A stretch of DNA of 32,144 nt from positions 1 through 32,144 of the forward strand of contig CAXKVV010000365.1 of NCBI GenBank assembly GCA_964058805.1, in the 5' to 3' direction. The position numbers were made by a program, and so were the translations under genes. The notes under the pieces are model-generated. The model searched no databases. It saw only the letters and a list, made by a program, of their open reading frames with translations, and was not told the origin of the DNA. Within the stretch, counting starts at the first letter, position 1; every line of letters begins with the position of its first letter. Positions 10,929-22,800 of this stretch are shown here, piece after piece. Source of the stretch: Schoenoplectus triqueter. Taxonomy: Eukaryota; Streptophyta; Magnoliopsida; Poales; Cyperaceae.

Positions 10929-11245
10929 GCACGGGTGTTAATCTTTGATCAAATAAGAATCTAACTAGATTCAACGAGAATAAATAAATTCGGTATGGTT
11001 TTTTAATTTGTCTCTGGTCGTGCTGGTAGAGATCAACCCAACTCGTCCTGTTTGATAAAGTATTTTTGGATTTGTTTTTAATTTAATACTAACTAAAACT
11101 TATATATATTAATTAAAATTAATTATTTATTAATTATCATTAAGTTGCTTAACTATATAAATAATTAATAATTAATTAATTATTATATTCGAATCGGATC
11201 GGATAAAGAATAATAATAAAATAATCCAACCCATTTACCCCTTAG
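10929..11245. mobile_element. Decayed element with GGGTGTTAAT end
   Basis: The left end CGGGTGTTAATC and the right end, which read inward is AAGGGGTAAATGGGTTGGA, resemble the ends of the element at 12753-13190. Both share an AATAATAAAATAAT block just inside the right CCAACCC. It is more diverged, and no clear target-site duplication was found. Confidence 0.35.
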
Positions 11246-11788
11246 TATAAGAGATTAGTTTAATTAGCAGACTCAATTGCAACCCCTGAACTTCTGTCCT
11301 TATTTTATGTTTTACTTTATTTTTGCTATTTCAAAAATTATTACTGAAGGTTTTTGCCAAACGTTATAAAATTATCTTATTGACGCATAGGAATTTACAT
11401 ATCATATTTATTTCATCTAATACTAGCTCTCAGAAAACTAAATAGTAAAAGAAAGGATTTATTACAGATACTCTACATATTTTGTCAATGATCTTTAAAA
11501 ATCACAATAATTAATTAGTTCATGATAAGATAAACTAAAATAACGACAGAATAATAATTAATAAATTTCTAAAAGCTTTATTATTTGGATATTATTTAAA
11601 CCAAGTTTCCTAATTATATTTCGTCTTATTTTCTGAAAAAAAAATATTTATGTTTTCTTGTGAGACGGGATATGAAAAGTAATGAAGACGTTCATTTATT
11701 GGAATTAGGAAGATTTTGAACAACATGCTGCAATCAGTACATCTTTGGCTCTTTGCCTGCTGGGTTTTCAAGATTTCCATAACTGAAA

Positions 11789-12200
11789 ATCATGGGCGGA
11801 CCTAGAGGGATTGTGGATTTTAAAAATTAGTATTTTTAGATAAATTTTTCAGTAATTTATCTTTGGAAAAAAAAATTATAAATTATTTGATTATTTTGAT
11901 TGAGAAAAAATATTTCATATCATGTATAATAATGAAATAATTATGCAAAGATTTCAAAAGATGAAGTTTTATAGTGAAAAATTGTTGTCATCAACTTGAT
12001 TATTTATTACTTTGAGATTTATTTTGTTGTTATTTTTAATATGTGGAAGAATATTATTTTGATAATTTTTATTAGGTAATAATATATATTAAATTATTAT
12101 TTTTTTACTTAATATCTAATTAATTAATTAATTTAAACTCGATAAACTATTATAATCCGATAGTTACCCCTGACTACAATCCTGCATCTGCACCTGCTAC
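11789..12200. mobile_element. Possible small inverted-repeat element (GGCGGACCTAG end)
   Basis: The left end GGGCGGACCTAGAGGGATTG weakly matches the reverse complement of the right side near 12165-12200 (GGTGCAGATGCAGGATTG). The interior is AT-rich and non-coding. Similar GGCGGA(C/T)CCAG ends are common in plant MITEs. The assignment is tentative. Confidence 0.3.
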
Positions 12201-12752
12201 TTAATTAAAGAGTAATTAATAATGTATGAACATAAAATAGAAAGAAATATGATATTCCTAAGGTAAATACAATCCTTTGGATAGATACGGTTCAAAGGGG
12301 TCCCGACATGTTACGTTCCCTAGTGCTTGTCATAGTACCAAATTCGGAATTCACAAATTATTCAGCAATGTTAAAAATTCGCGATTCGGATATAATACGG
12401 ATATAATTCGGAAATAGTTTATTTAATATAATATAAATAAAATATATATTAAAATATTAAAATTTTGAAAATATATTAAAAACTATAAATTAAATTGTTT
12501 CATATAATACCAATATACTACTATGTATGCTACGAAATTGTGATCACGTAAGATCTATTAATGAAATTCAAAATTAAAGTCTAAAACCTACATGTGAATG
12601 CCTAGCAGCCTAGATATGATACCCTTATTTTAGGTGTTGTAAAGTTTGATAGTCTGTACTCACTCGGAGTTTTTTAAAAACAATGACAATTAATCTAGCG
12701 GCACAGAAAATCCAGGTTTCATTAAGGCATACTACAATACTGACTCATAGGA

Positions 12753-13190
12753 GTAGGGTGTCAATTCTTAATCTGATCCGACGGGTTAATCCGATCTGAT
12801 CTGATACGATCCAAAAATAAATGAGTCGGATATGGGTTTAATATTTTTGATCCGAATTGGATCAGGTCTAGTTTGGGTTAACCCGACCCGACCGGATTAA
12901 TTATATTTTTTTGAAGTAATTTTATAATTTATTACTAATTAAAGTTTAAATATACACTAATCATATAGTAATTAAGATTAATTATAAATTAATCAATATT
13001 TTATTGCTTAAAATTAAATAAAAACATTTAATAAATATTTAATTATTTTACACGGGTTGGGTCGGGTTAGGTCAGGTTGGGTCGGGTCGGGTATAGATCA
13101 AGATTTTTTTATCCGAATTTAATCAGATCGGATCAAAAATAATAATAAAATAATATGACCCAACCCGACCCGATTCATTAACACCCCTAA
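12753..13190. mobile_element. MITE with GGGTGTCAAT/AACACCCC ends and GGGTCGGG subterminal repeats
   Basis: The left end TAGGGTGTCAATTC mirrors the right end ATTAACACCCCTA. Inside, multiple copies of (G)GGTCGGGT / ACCCGACC occur in inverted orientation at 12870-12895 and 13060-13170 around an AT-rich core. This GC-rich, inverted-word structure is typical of a widespread plant hAT-like MITE type. There is no coding capacity. Confidence 0.65.
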
Positions 13191-13843
13191 TTAGGAGCAT
13201 GTTTTCAGTTTGACAAGGCAACGGGGATCTGTTTTTTTTTTTGAGAAAAAGAGGGGATATTTTTCCAACATAGATGTCAGATTCAATTTTCAAAGCATAT
13301 ATTACTTTTATGTGTGATATGTTTCACTAAAGTAAGAATTCAAAACTAGCCCAATAAAAATGAAAAAAAACGTAAATAATTCATTAAATTCGTCAAATTC
13401 GTGAATAATACGCGTATTAAATAAATAATTTGTGAATAGCCGTTTTATACATCAAATAATTCGCTCAAATATCAATTATACACGAATAATTTATGAATAA
13501 TTAGCGTACATTATTACTATGATGTCTGTTGCTTAACTTTATATTCATCAGAATTTATTATAGTGAATTCATTAAAGGATGCTGATATAATACCCAAATT
13601 ATATTTATAGGTTTATAATGATTTAGATTTTGATAAAGAGTTTATATTTTCACCGGAAGCAGAACTGAAGACGTCGTATAGTTATTCTTCATTTAAATAC
13701 TCCCTTATTTTCAACCGAAAATAATTTCTCCCACTCACGCGCTCTCTCCTCCAAATGAATCTCTCTTGCTTGTCTTTTTTTTTTCTTTTTGCAACCTTTA
13801 CAGTGAATGTGGAGTGATGAGTGGATATCGAACCATGCGTGAC

Positions 13844-13867
13844 GCTCTCTCTCTCTCTCTCTCTCTC
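13844..13867. repeat. (CT)n microsatellite
   Basis: About 12 CT repeats on the plus strand in a pyrimidine-rich stretch that starts near 13720. It could be part of an old promoter, but no gene follows on this strand. Confidence 0.9.
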
Positions 13868-13977
13868 GTGCCCACTCTTATGTTATCTCTATTTGCTTCA
13901 TACACTAGCTTTTGTAATTTTTTTACCACGCGTTGTTCATCAAAATTGAAAGTAATAACACTACCATTGTACTAGTG

Positions 13978-14410
13978 TGCAGATGATCCGGAAGAAATTA
14001 AAAAAGTTAGAATTCAATTAAAAGAAAATTTTAATATTAAAGACCTAAATTTTTTAAATTATTTTTTAGAAATAGAAGAGGTCTGTTCAAATAAAGGATT
14101 ATTTTTTTCTCAAAGAAAATACTCTTGATTTATTGAAAGAAACTTATAAATTAGGGTTTAAGCCGATATCTGCCCCACATATAATAGGTGTAAATAAAAC
14201 AGTGAGGGCAGTTAACTATTAAAGATATAAATCAGCTTCAATGATTTATAGAGAAATAATTTATCTTACAAATAACTTTTTGTAGTTAATCAAGTTAGTA
14301 AATTCATGTATAATCCTAGAACTCGGGTAATTAGATGCAATAAATAGAATTTTAAGATAATTAAAAGGTACACATGGGATGGGAAGGAAGTTTGTATAAA
14401 AAATAATAAT
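13978..14410 (+). pseudogene. Ty1/copia pol fragment (reverse transcriptase to RNase H)
   Basis: The plus-strand translation begins DDPEEIKKVRIQL and runs through NFNIKDLNFLNYFLEIE and GLFFSQRKYS. After a +1 frameshift near 14128 it continues LDLLKETYKLGFKP. Further on, VSKFMYNPRTRV precedes a stop and then KIIKRYTWDGKEV. The order and spacing match the C-terminal reverse transcriptase and connection to RNase H of copia elements. Stops and frameshifts make it non-functional, and no LTRs are seen. It ends within about 20 nt of the stop codon of RTL copy B, which is on the opposite strand. Confidence 0.82.
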
Positions 14411-14427
14411 TCGAATGAAATATATAA

Positions 14428-16422
14428 CTATTCCTTCGCCAATTTGGTGAACATATTCAAAGCCGCAGATTTCTCTGCATCCTTAAGCCTTGACCTGTAA
14501 TCCCCTAACTCATTAAAATTACCATCTTCGGTTTCTACATGTACAGAGCATAAAAATATTCCTCTATGAGCAGGCCCCTTTTCCTCCTCCAATCTGCATT
14601 TTTTTACGACAGCAAGGTAAATATTGGGATTTTGCAGTAGAAGTACTGTTGAGTATGCAAAGGCTTTCAATTGCTGTTGCACCTATTTTGGTTAGCATGG
14701 TCATATTATAGCCGAAACAGATTATGTGGCTCCATTAAAACTCGTGTTCATCATGCATGTATGCATACAAAATAAATTATTGGAAAATATCAAAGTGCCT
14801 ATGATGAATAAATGAAATGCAAATGCCTACAGTGCCTATGATGAATAAATGAAATGCAAAAGCCTACACGTATTCAGGCAGAGGCCAGTGCCTCTTCATA
14901 CAGAACTCGTTAAGTTTCTGTTTGGCTACTTTCTCATCTTCTACTTCCTTACGCTGCGACTTGATCAAAAGATCAGACTTTTCTCCACTCAGCTTTTTAA
15001 GTGCATCCCTTGCTGCATTTAGCTTTGCAATTTTCTTCTGCTTGTTTGATCGATAGCCCACCAACTTTCTGTCAACAAAAACTTCAACATTAGTTATATA
15101 ACCTGTGTTCCAGGTGAGGAACTTGACTTGTTTGCCGCTTTTCTCGCAAAGTTCTTTGAGTTTGATCACTGGATGCTCATGGTCATGGAGGGTGTCAGCT
15201 GTAATTAATGGCTTCAGAAGTCTGCTAACAACCTGTGGATTTCTTTATATGTTAATCTGAAACCACCAAGATAATAAAATGTTTAAACCCAACTCATAGC
15301 TTAATTCTAGCCTGACCTGACCGGAAACCACCAAGACCCGTCAAAATTAAATAGTCAATGCCATTTAATACAAACATTCCAGGAAACGAGAACCCAAACC
15401 TAAATTGCCGGTTTATAGAGCCAAAATGATGTAATCCAAATGCTAGAGAATGTAACCTGAAATTAACTACCCTAAAAAAATAACCAATCCGCATAAAATC
15501 GGACAAAACCAATTAATTTTACAAGCTAATACAGCGGAAGAAAATAAGCACCTTCCACATCATATCAAGGTCGAAGTTACAATCCACATAAATAGCAGCA
15601 GCTATGGCCTCGACTATGTCTGCCAGAACCTTGGTGGCCTTTTTGGTGCTTCCACCGTGAATCTGATCCTCCTCTGGCTCTTGCTTGACTGCTTTTGCAA
15701 ATTTTTCAACCTAATCATGCATATTCCAACATAATAAAACGAGATGTATATAAAATGAGGTAAAATGTGTAGTAAGGCTCCGTGCGTTGCTAATTATAAA
15801 CATCCGATTTAATTAAGACTTTCGTAATTGATTAATCAGGGCGCATTTATATATATAATCCACCAAAATTCAATATCTATAGTTTTATGAACATATAGTA
15901 CTTCTTCTATTACTAGAAGCAATCAATTAATACAGCTCAGAATTCAATTAGAATCCGTCCAAGACGAGAATAAACACAACTTTGCCGATCAGCATGCATG
16001 CATATCTGAACTTGATCATGTTGGATGCAATAAAGGACATAATTTATAACACAGTCCAGTTGAAGGTAGAGGTACCCCATAGGCCGTACCTGTTTGTCGA
16101 GCTGAGGGGAGTTGCGTCGCACAAGGGGGTAGATACCATGTCGGACAGCGACACGTGCCAGCCTCTCATTGGATACGTTAGCGGATCGAAGCTTAGTAAG
16201 GAGTTTGGGTTTAATGTCCTGCTGGGACGACAAGTAGAGATATTTCGTGATCGCCATGCTAAGCGCCGCATCTCCGACGAACTCCAGTCGCTGGTAAGAG
16301 ATGGCGCCACTGGAGATGGAAGGGTGCGTCAGCGCTTCTTCTAGAAGACGGGGGTTGCTGAAAGAGTAGCCGATGATTCGCTCCGCTTCCTTCACGCAGA
16401 AGGCGGGATCAGAGCTGGACAT
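14428..16422 (-). CDS. RTL: RNase III-like protein, copy B
   Basis: Four exons, 16090-16422, 15552-15710, 14868-15232 and 14428-14593, give an intact 340-residue protein with the same phases as copy A. The ATG at 16422 begins MSSSDPAFCVKEAERI. RLEFVGDAAL gives E47 and D51; LADIVEAI gives D142 and E145. Two dsRBDs follow (KLKELCEKSGKQVKF... and AKQKLNEFCMKRHW...AEKSAALNMF), and the protein ends FTKLAKE at a TAG. In the exon-2 peptide 45 of 53 residues equal copy A, and substitutions avoid the catalytic residues, so both copies look selected. Exon 3 reads into GTGTAG at its end; by comparison with copy A the donor is TACGT|GTAGGC, and splicing there restores the frame into dsRBD2. A copia remnant abuts the 3' end. 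Predicted role: dsRNA endonuclease of the RTL2-like group. Confidence 0.9.
14794..14867. repeat. 37-bp tandem duplication at the intron-3 donor of RTL copy B
   Basis: Two copies of a 37-bp unit (AGTGCCTATGATGAATAAAT at the start, GCCTAC at the end) lie head to tail, differing at about one base. On the minus strand the unit is the first 37 nt of intron 3 including its GT, so the donor exists twice. Copy A has a single version. Confidence 0.9.
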
Positions 16423-16920
16423 TGTAGAGGCGCTTGGCGTTTGCTCTGGCGATCGATCTGAAAGGAATTCGTGGTTAAATCAAACAAAATGGTGGGGAAA
16501 TGATGGAGTCATAAAGGGGGGGTGACGGAGATGGATGACGACTTGACGAGTGACGAGAGGCTTTGTAGAGTGTTAGTGGGTGGTGGCTTTATGGTGAAGC
16601 TAATAAAAAGCGACTCGATTCTTAATCGTGAAGTCATTAAAAATTCGCGATGTCAACGAAAAATAATTTAGGGGCAGAAAAGAGGCATCTAAGACGTTGA
16701 TGCGCTGGAAATGTCTCTCTCTCTATATTCTTCTTCTTTTTTTTGAAAGTTATATATGACTGTTTGAATGAACAATTATCATTTTAAGAAAAAAAAAAGT
16801 ACTTAATAGAATTAGGAGGCTTCCGATAACTAAAATCTTACTAATATAGATAAAAATTCATAATTTTTAGACACCCCTTCATTCCTGATTTTCTTTGTGA
16901 TCGTAATTTAATTAATGGGT

Positions 16921-17305
16921 GGGATCACTTGATAATGGGTTATTTTTGATAATTTGACAATGAATTTTCAAATAAATACTAAAAATTTTCTTAAAATTAG
17001 AAAAAAAAAACTTATGGGTATGTTTTTCTACTTATAGATTTATGGTGATTCAAATTTCAAATAATTTCATTATTGTTTGATACTCTTTCAAGGACCATCA
17101 AAATTTTATATAACTTAAAATGGTTATAAATTGACGGTTTTTGATGGAGTATCAAACGATAATGAAATCATATGAAATTTGAATCACCATCAATCTATAA
17201 GTAGAAGAACATATTTATAAGTTTTTTCTATCTTTAAGATTATTTTCGTATTTATTTGAAAAATCATTATCAAGATTGTCAAAATAACCCATTGTCAAGT
17301 GATCC
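16921..17305. mobile_element. ~385-bp foldback MITE (GGGATCACTTGA termini)
   Basis: The left end GGGATCACTTGATAATGGGT matches the inward-read right end GGGATCACTTGACAATGGGT. The arms continue as TTTTCAAATAAATAC, CTTATAGATT and TTGAATCACCATA-like blocks up to a centre near 17105. It is non-coding. The flanks AATGGGT and CCCTTTATT suggest the terminal repeat may start a few bases further out, so the exact target duplication is unresolved. Confidence 0.8.
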
Positions 17306-18094
17306 CTTCCCTTTATTAATAGTGTTAAAAATAAATTGTTGTACGAGTGACTTCAATGAAAAATTACTTAATTAATTAAGAATAATTATTTGAAATGATA
17401 AATTTTGTATGAGTACCTTCAATGGAAAAATTATGCATGTGCATCACCACATGCAAATTTCACTGTCAAATTTGTTTTTGTTTGACAATAATTATATTTG
17501 ATGGTATATAGTATTCATGATTCTTTAACTTAATTATGTCATTAATTAAAGGGTGAATTTCTTCTTAAGATGTGTAATATTTAATAATTAGAATATTAAC
17601 TTGAATTCTTTTATCAATTATGTGCAACCAGAACATAGTATTATTAATGTATAAGTTTGATGATGTCTGATAATACATGATAATTTTTATTATATTTTAC
17701 ATATGACGTATAAAATATATTTAACAGTTAAAATTTAAGCCTACATTTTGACGATGTGCATGTGTTTAATGGTGGGTAAAATTTTTCATAATTTTATAGA
17801 AAATTATTTCCATAAAAATGAGATGTAATTTAAAATAATAGTTGTGGATAAGAAGCAAAGTCTTAATACATTGATGATGCCGACAAAATTTTAAATTTTG
17901 AATGGAAAACATAATCTTATCAGGGGCGAAATTTTTGGATACTAGCTTTCCGTAAATCATAAACTCACGATTTCAGTTTTTCATAAAGAGAATCTAAGAA
18001 TAACAAGTCATAAATTGCTGCTGCTTCTTTTGTACAAATCTAGCTCATCAACAAGTTCAGGGGCATCTCGGTAAGGTCCGTCTGCTCTTTTCAT

Positions 18095-18475
18095 TGTTTT
18101 AAAATGCGGTCGCATGGCCGCATATGCGGTCCGTTTATGTTTATGCAGTGCGATGTCACATACATAAGGATATGCATCTGTATATTCAACAATGCGTATT
18201 ATTATTTTTAAATATTTATAATATTAATCTTATAAAATTAATTATATTATATTTTTCATGCAAAATATTCAAAATTATATTAATATCTTATTATATTTTC
18301 TTATTTTACATTAAAAAATTTCAAAAATAAATGATCGATTCAAATATTATAAGAATTTTTTAGAATATATATCCGTATATGTAATCTTTATACTGAACCG
18401 CATATGCACCCACATATCACATATGTGTTATGTAATGGTTAACTGCACGCATATTAAAATCTATATTTTAAAATC
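18095..18475. mobile_element. Foldback candidate with GCATATGCGGT subterminal repeats
   Basis: The left part reads TTTTAAAATGCGGTCGCATGG followed by CCGCATATGCGGTCCGTTTA. The right part, read inward, gives TTTTAAAATATAG and then GGTGCATATGCGGTTCAGTA. The inverted blocks are separated by an AT-rich non-coding core. Possible TTTTAAAA outer ends lie at about 18097 and 18467. Confidence 0.55.
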
Positions 18476-19231
18476 TTGGCTCCTTTTATGTGTTGTAAGA
18501 TGTAAGACTGTAACTAACGAAATAACGTTCTCAAAAGAAAAGTCGAAAACACCCTGTATCTCTATAGAAATATTAAAGAACGGATTTTATTCATAACGAT
18601 TAAAGAATTAACCTGGTAATTTAAAATTTTAACATTTTTAGACGTTGAACATATAACGCATTTATATGAAAATTAATGCACGAGATTTATAATTGATAAT
18701 AAAGCTTAATTTTAATTATCAGATTTAATTGTGAATATCAACGGAACCTATACGATATTAAAATACAAATAACGTTTGGCGTCTTTCCTTTGTATCTAAA
18801 GCAAACTGATTTTGTATATGTTGCATATGCTGTACTTAGAGTTTATTCGTTTTGTAAATGATGTTTAGCTCAGCTGTTTAATATATTGCATGCCTTTTAA
18901 ACTCTTAAAGTTCTTCAGTTTTTTTTTATTTTTCTTTTAAACAAAAAAAATATTGGAAAAATACAGATAGATAATTTAACAAAAATAAAAACTTCTATAT
19001 CAATTAATAGAATTACTAAACTAATTAATTACATCATAGCATACCGCATCATCGGCTCTGATTAATACAACTTTTGTAAAAAGTATACCTTAGAATAAAC
19101 AAAACTAATTACAACTTTTGTAAAAACTAATTCAAATACCTTCATTTTTTGATTCTTTCAGTTTTTAAATTTCTAACAACTAAAAAATTTAAATCTAAAA
19201 TATCAAAATAAAATTTTATAAATTTCAGAGA

Positions 19232-19515
19232 TGATTTAACTATATTTTTTAGCCCATAAAAAATTTAATCATTAACTACACGTAGCACCATAGCCTAACT
19301 CATAAAATAATTCATATTTTCTAGGTCATTTTTAAAAATCCAAAACTAATACTTATAAAATTTAAAAAATAAAAAAAATTTATATCTCATCATATTTTAA
19401 TATAAATAATTTATTGAGACCCATATATCAAGATTTGAAGATAATTTAACTATATTTTTGAATCCGTAATAAATTTAATCATTAATTAAGCGTAACACCA
19501 TAGTCTAACTCCAAG
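19232..19515. repeat. Diverged direct repeat, ~208-bp spacing
   Basis: A block of about 80 bp at 19232-19310 (GATTTAACTATATTTTTTAG ... AGCACCATAGCCTAACTC) recurs at 19440-19515 (AATTTAACTATATTTTTGAA ... AACACCATAGTCTAACTC). The weaker match of surrounding sequence suggests an old tandem duplication. Confidence 0.65.
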
Positions 19516-19605
19516 ATATATGCATATTTATGGATAACATGAATTAAGGGCGAATGTGAGATGAGCCATAGAGAGCTCTAGATGGACTCGTTCAAAGACT
19601 CAATT

Positions 19606-19621
19606 TTTTCATCGATGATCT
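19606..19621. repeat. Target-site duplication of the LINE, left copy
   Basis: TTTTCATCGATGATCT matches TTTTCATCGGCGATCT at 25467-25482 at 14 of 16 positions. It lies immediately outside the LINE poly(A) tail. Confidence 0.75.
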
Positions 19622-19899
19622 CTTTTTTTTTGGAAAAAAAGTGGCTAGACCATCAATTTCTTTAGGAGAAGGTCAAGAACCAAACAGTTGGTGAATTGAT
19701 CTCTCCGAAAACCTTAATACAAAAGACTAACAGTATATCATCTACTACTAAGTCTTAAGCATATATGTCAGCATACAAGTGCAGAAAGAAGAAAATTAAT
19801 AAACAAACATATCTAACATAGTATTATAGAGACAATCATAACAAAACAGCATCAAAATAAGGTTGCAATAAGAAAAACATTGAGTGATCTCATCCACAC

Positions 19900-22800
19900 A
19901 GACGAGGAAGCTCCTCTGCCACTATCAAATTCACCTCTATATCGACCTCTATCTGTATAGGAAGGTCTTTTACCCTCTAAGACGGTATTAAGGATAATTT
20001 AAGCATTTAAGATGCATTTTTTGCTTTACACCAAAAAGATGTAAGATTAATAATTTTCAAACCTAAGGATTTAAAAGGAGTAGCATTATTAAAAATAATA
20101 TTATTTCTCTCTAATCAAATGATTCAATAAATTGCACTTTTAATTAATTCAACTAAAACTCTATCTTTTAAGGGGATACAACTATCAATAAACCATAAAT
20201 CCTCTAAAGAGTTGCCATCAGAAGTAAAATTATTAAAATTTGCAATCTAATTCCACCACAGAAGACACAATAAAAGTTACCAACTCATCCTCTCTTCAGA
20301 AGTTGATCTTTATTTAAAACTTTTTTTTTCTCTCTAACCACATAAAGATTTTAATTTTAAAAGAGATCTTATATTGCCAAATAATATCAAATTCATTATT
20401 AATAATTCTATTAGAATCTTGTCATTCATAGAATGAATGGACTGAAAATAAACCTGAGACATATCAACGCCATTGAATAACATCAAAATATGAGGGCAGT
20501 AATGCAAAATTTTCTAATTTATTATATAAATCATTCCATTCTAATAAATAATGTCTAACTAATTATCTTCTAAAGAGTAACTGTAAACTACCAGTATTAT
20601 AAGTTACAGTTATAGTATTAGTGGGTAAGTACAAATTAGAGCACAACCTTCATATCATCTATCGTACCAAAAACGTATTGATGTACCTGAGCTAACTTGA
20701 TTATTAAAACTTAATTTTATCAAATCTCTATCCTTTACAATGGCAGTATTCATCATTTCTAAAAGAGCGGTATTCATCAAACCTAAATTACCTTGTTGCT
20801 TACTTCGACACACTCTTTCAAGCCACTAAATAATTTTTTCTTCACGAAATTGCCCCATACCAAAAAAAAATTCTGAGTTTATCAATAGAATTTCTTTATA
20901 GGAAGTATATAAATATACATTCAATACAAAGGGATAGAGAAAATGACTGAATTCAATAGTGTAACTCTGCCCCTATAGAAAGTAATTTACCCTTCAAACT
21001 TTGAAGCTTTTTCTCATTTTTTTTTCTATTAAAAAGCTCTAATGATCAGCAGTAAGTTTTTTGAAGTGAAGTGGGACATCTAAATATATAATATGTAAAT
21101 GTGCTAATTTATATCCTAAATAATTAGCTAAGTGAAGACCTTGCTCATCTGAAATGTTAAGGGGAACCATCTCATATTTATCAAAATTGATTTTAAAACC
21201 TGAGAAATCCTCAAAGACAATTAAAATCTATTTGAGAGTTTCAATATACTTTTTCTTTATCCTCTTGGAAAAGAAGTGTATCATCAGCAAAGTAAAGGTT
21301 AAGAATATCATTAAAAGAGCATATCTGACCTAAATCTTTTAAATAACCTAATGATTGAGCATTATTAAGTAGTCTATTAAGAACATCTGTCAATAAATAA
21401 AAAAATGAGGATAAATGATCCCCTTGTCTAAATCCTCTATGACAATGAAAATAAGCTCCTAAATCAATATTAAAATTCACACAAGTTTTACTCCCTTGTA
21501 AAATGTTGATAATCCATTGAATCCATTTAGTACCAAAACCTCTCCCTTAAAGAGTTTCTAAAAGGAAATCTCAGTTAACTTGATCAGAAGTCTTGTCAAA
21601 ATTAATTTTAAAGAGAACTCTTTTAGTTTTTAAAATTTTGACTTCATGTAAGATCTCATGGGCACCGAGTACTATATTGTCCATAATCATTTTATCTTTG
21701 ACATAAGTTATTTGAGATTAATATATTAAAGAATTCATAACTAATACTAATCTATCAGCAAGAAGTTTAGTAATTATCTTAAAACTATAATTAATCAAGC
21801 TAATGGGTCTATAATTAGTAATGAGATTTGCATCTATTTTTTTAGGTATAAGATATATGACTGCTAAATTAAGTTTAGATACATCTAATTGATTGTAATA
21901 AAAAGTATTAGCCAACTTATAAACATCTCTAGAAACTAAGTCCCAAAAAAATTTGTAAAATTAAAAAGAAAATTTGACAGGTCAAGGAGTTTTATTAGAG
22001 TTATACGAAAATACTACTTTTTTTAATTTCAGCTTCAGAAAATGGTGCTTCTAAAAAATTAATTTGATCTAATGTGAGCTTAACACTTGAATCTCAAAAA
22101 TCTAGACTTAAAGAAATAGCCTTTCAGATGTAGTACCTATTAACGAACAATATAAATTAGTGACATATTTTTATAAAAAAAAATTGATCATACACTTTAA
22201 CTCCGTCAATATCTAGAGAAAAAAATATTTTTTACATTTATTATTGCAGGCTATTGTATGAAAAAACTTTATATTTAAATCACCTTCTAAAAATCATTTT
22301 AATCTAAAATGTTGTGTCAATGTTGTTCATCTTCTAAATAGATATTATTTAATTCTAACTAATAATGCTTGAAAGTATCTAGCTCTTAATTATCCAAAGG
22401 TCTATCTTCATGCACTAGTTGCAACTTGTGAATTTCTGTTTGATATAAAGTTTTATTTATCTTTTTTCAGCTTTAAGATTAATTGATCGGTCTCTTAATT
22501 TTTTTCCTAATTGAATGTAATTTTAATCTCCATTTTTTTCAATATTAGAAATAATAATATATGCATTCCACCAAATAGTGAATAATTCTATAAAACTCTC
22601 TTATTGTAACTAATATTTTTTAAATCTTATTAAAACCTGAGAAGTAAACTGAAAAGCCTGAGTAAATAGAACTAGTGGAATGTGATCAGATTAAAGAAGT
22701 GATAATATTTTAACTAAGCTAGTATGAAAATGAGCATTCCATTTTAGGGAACTAAAAAAATCTATCAAGTAATGCAAAAGAGTCCGAATTAATGGATTGA

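Larger units (their letters stand above)
10442..13977. other. Transposon-rich spacer between the RTL copies
   Basis: No gene is visible. The region is very AT-rich and holds the foldback candidates listed separately, poly-purine and poly-pyrimidine tracts, and two stretches (about 12355-12420 and 13365-13510) rich in ATTCG/CGAAT words that may be the two ends of one decayed element. Confidence 0.5.
17306..19605. other. Gene-free AT-rich region
   Basis: No coding exon or RNA gene is recognisable. Open frames are short and strongly AT-biased. The region contains the foldback candidate at 18095-18475 and the direct repeat at 19232-19515. Confidence 0.55.

Noticed and set aside
13766..13975. Small plus-strand protein with Leu/Ser repeats
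   Set aside because: The repetitive Leu-Ser run comes from the CT microsatellite, and nothing supports a gene.
14866..14880. RTL copy B ending at TAC-GTG-TAG in exon 3
   Set aside because: Copy A splices at the aligned position, and use of TACGT|GTAGGC restores an intact second dsRBD in frame.
16044..16344. Open frames opposite and alongside RTL copy B exon 1
   Set aside because: They overlap the RNase III exon in other frames and mirror the same shadows seen in copy A.
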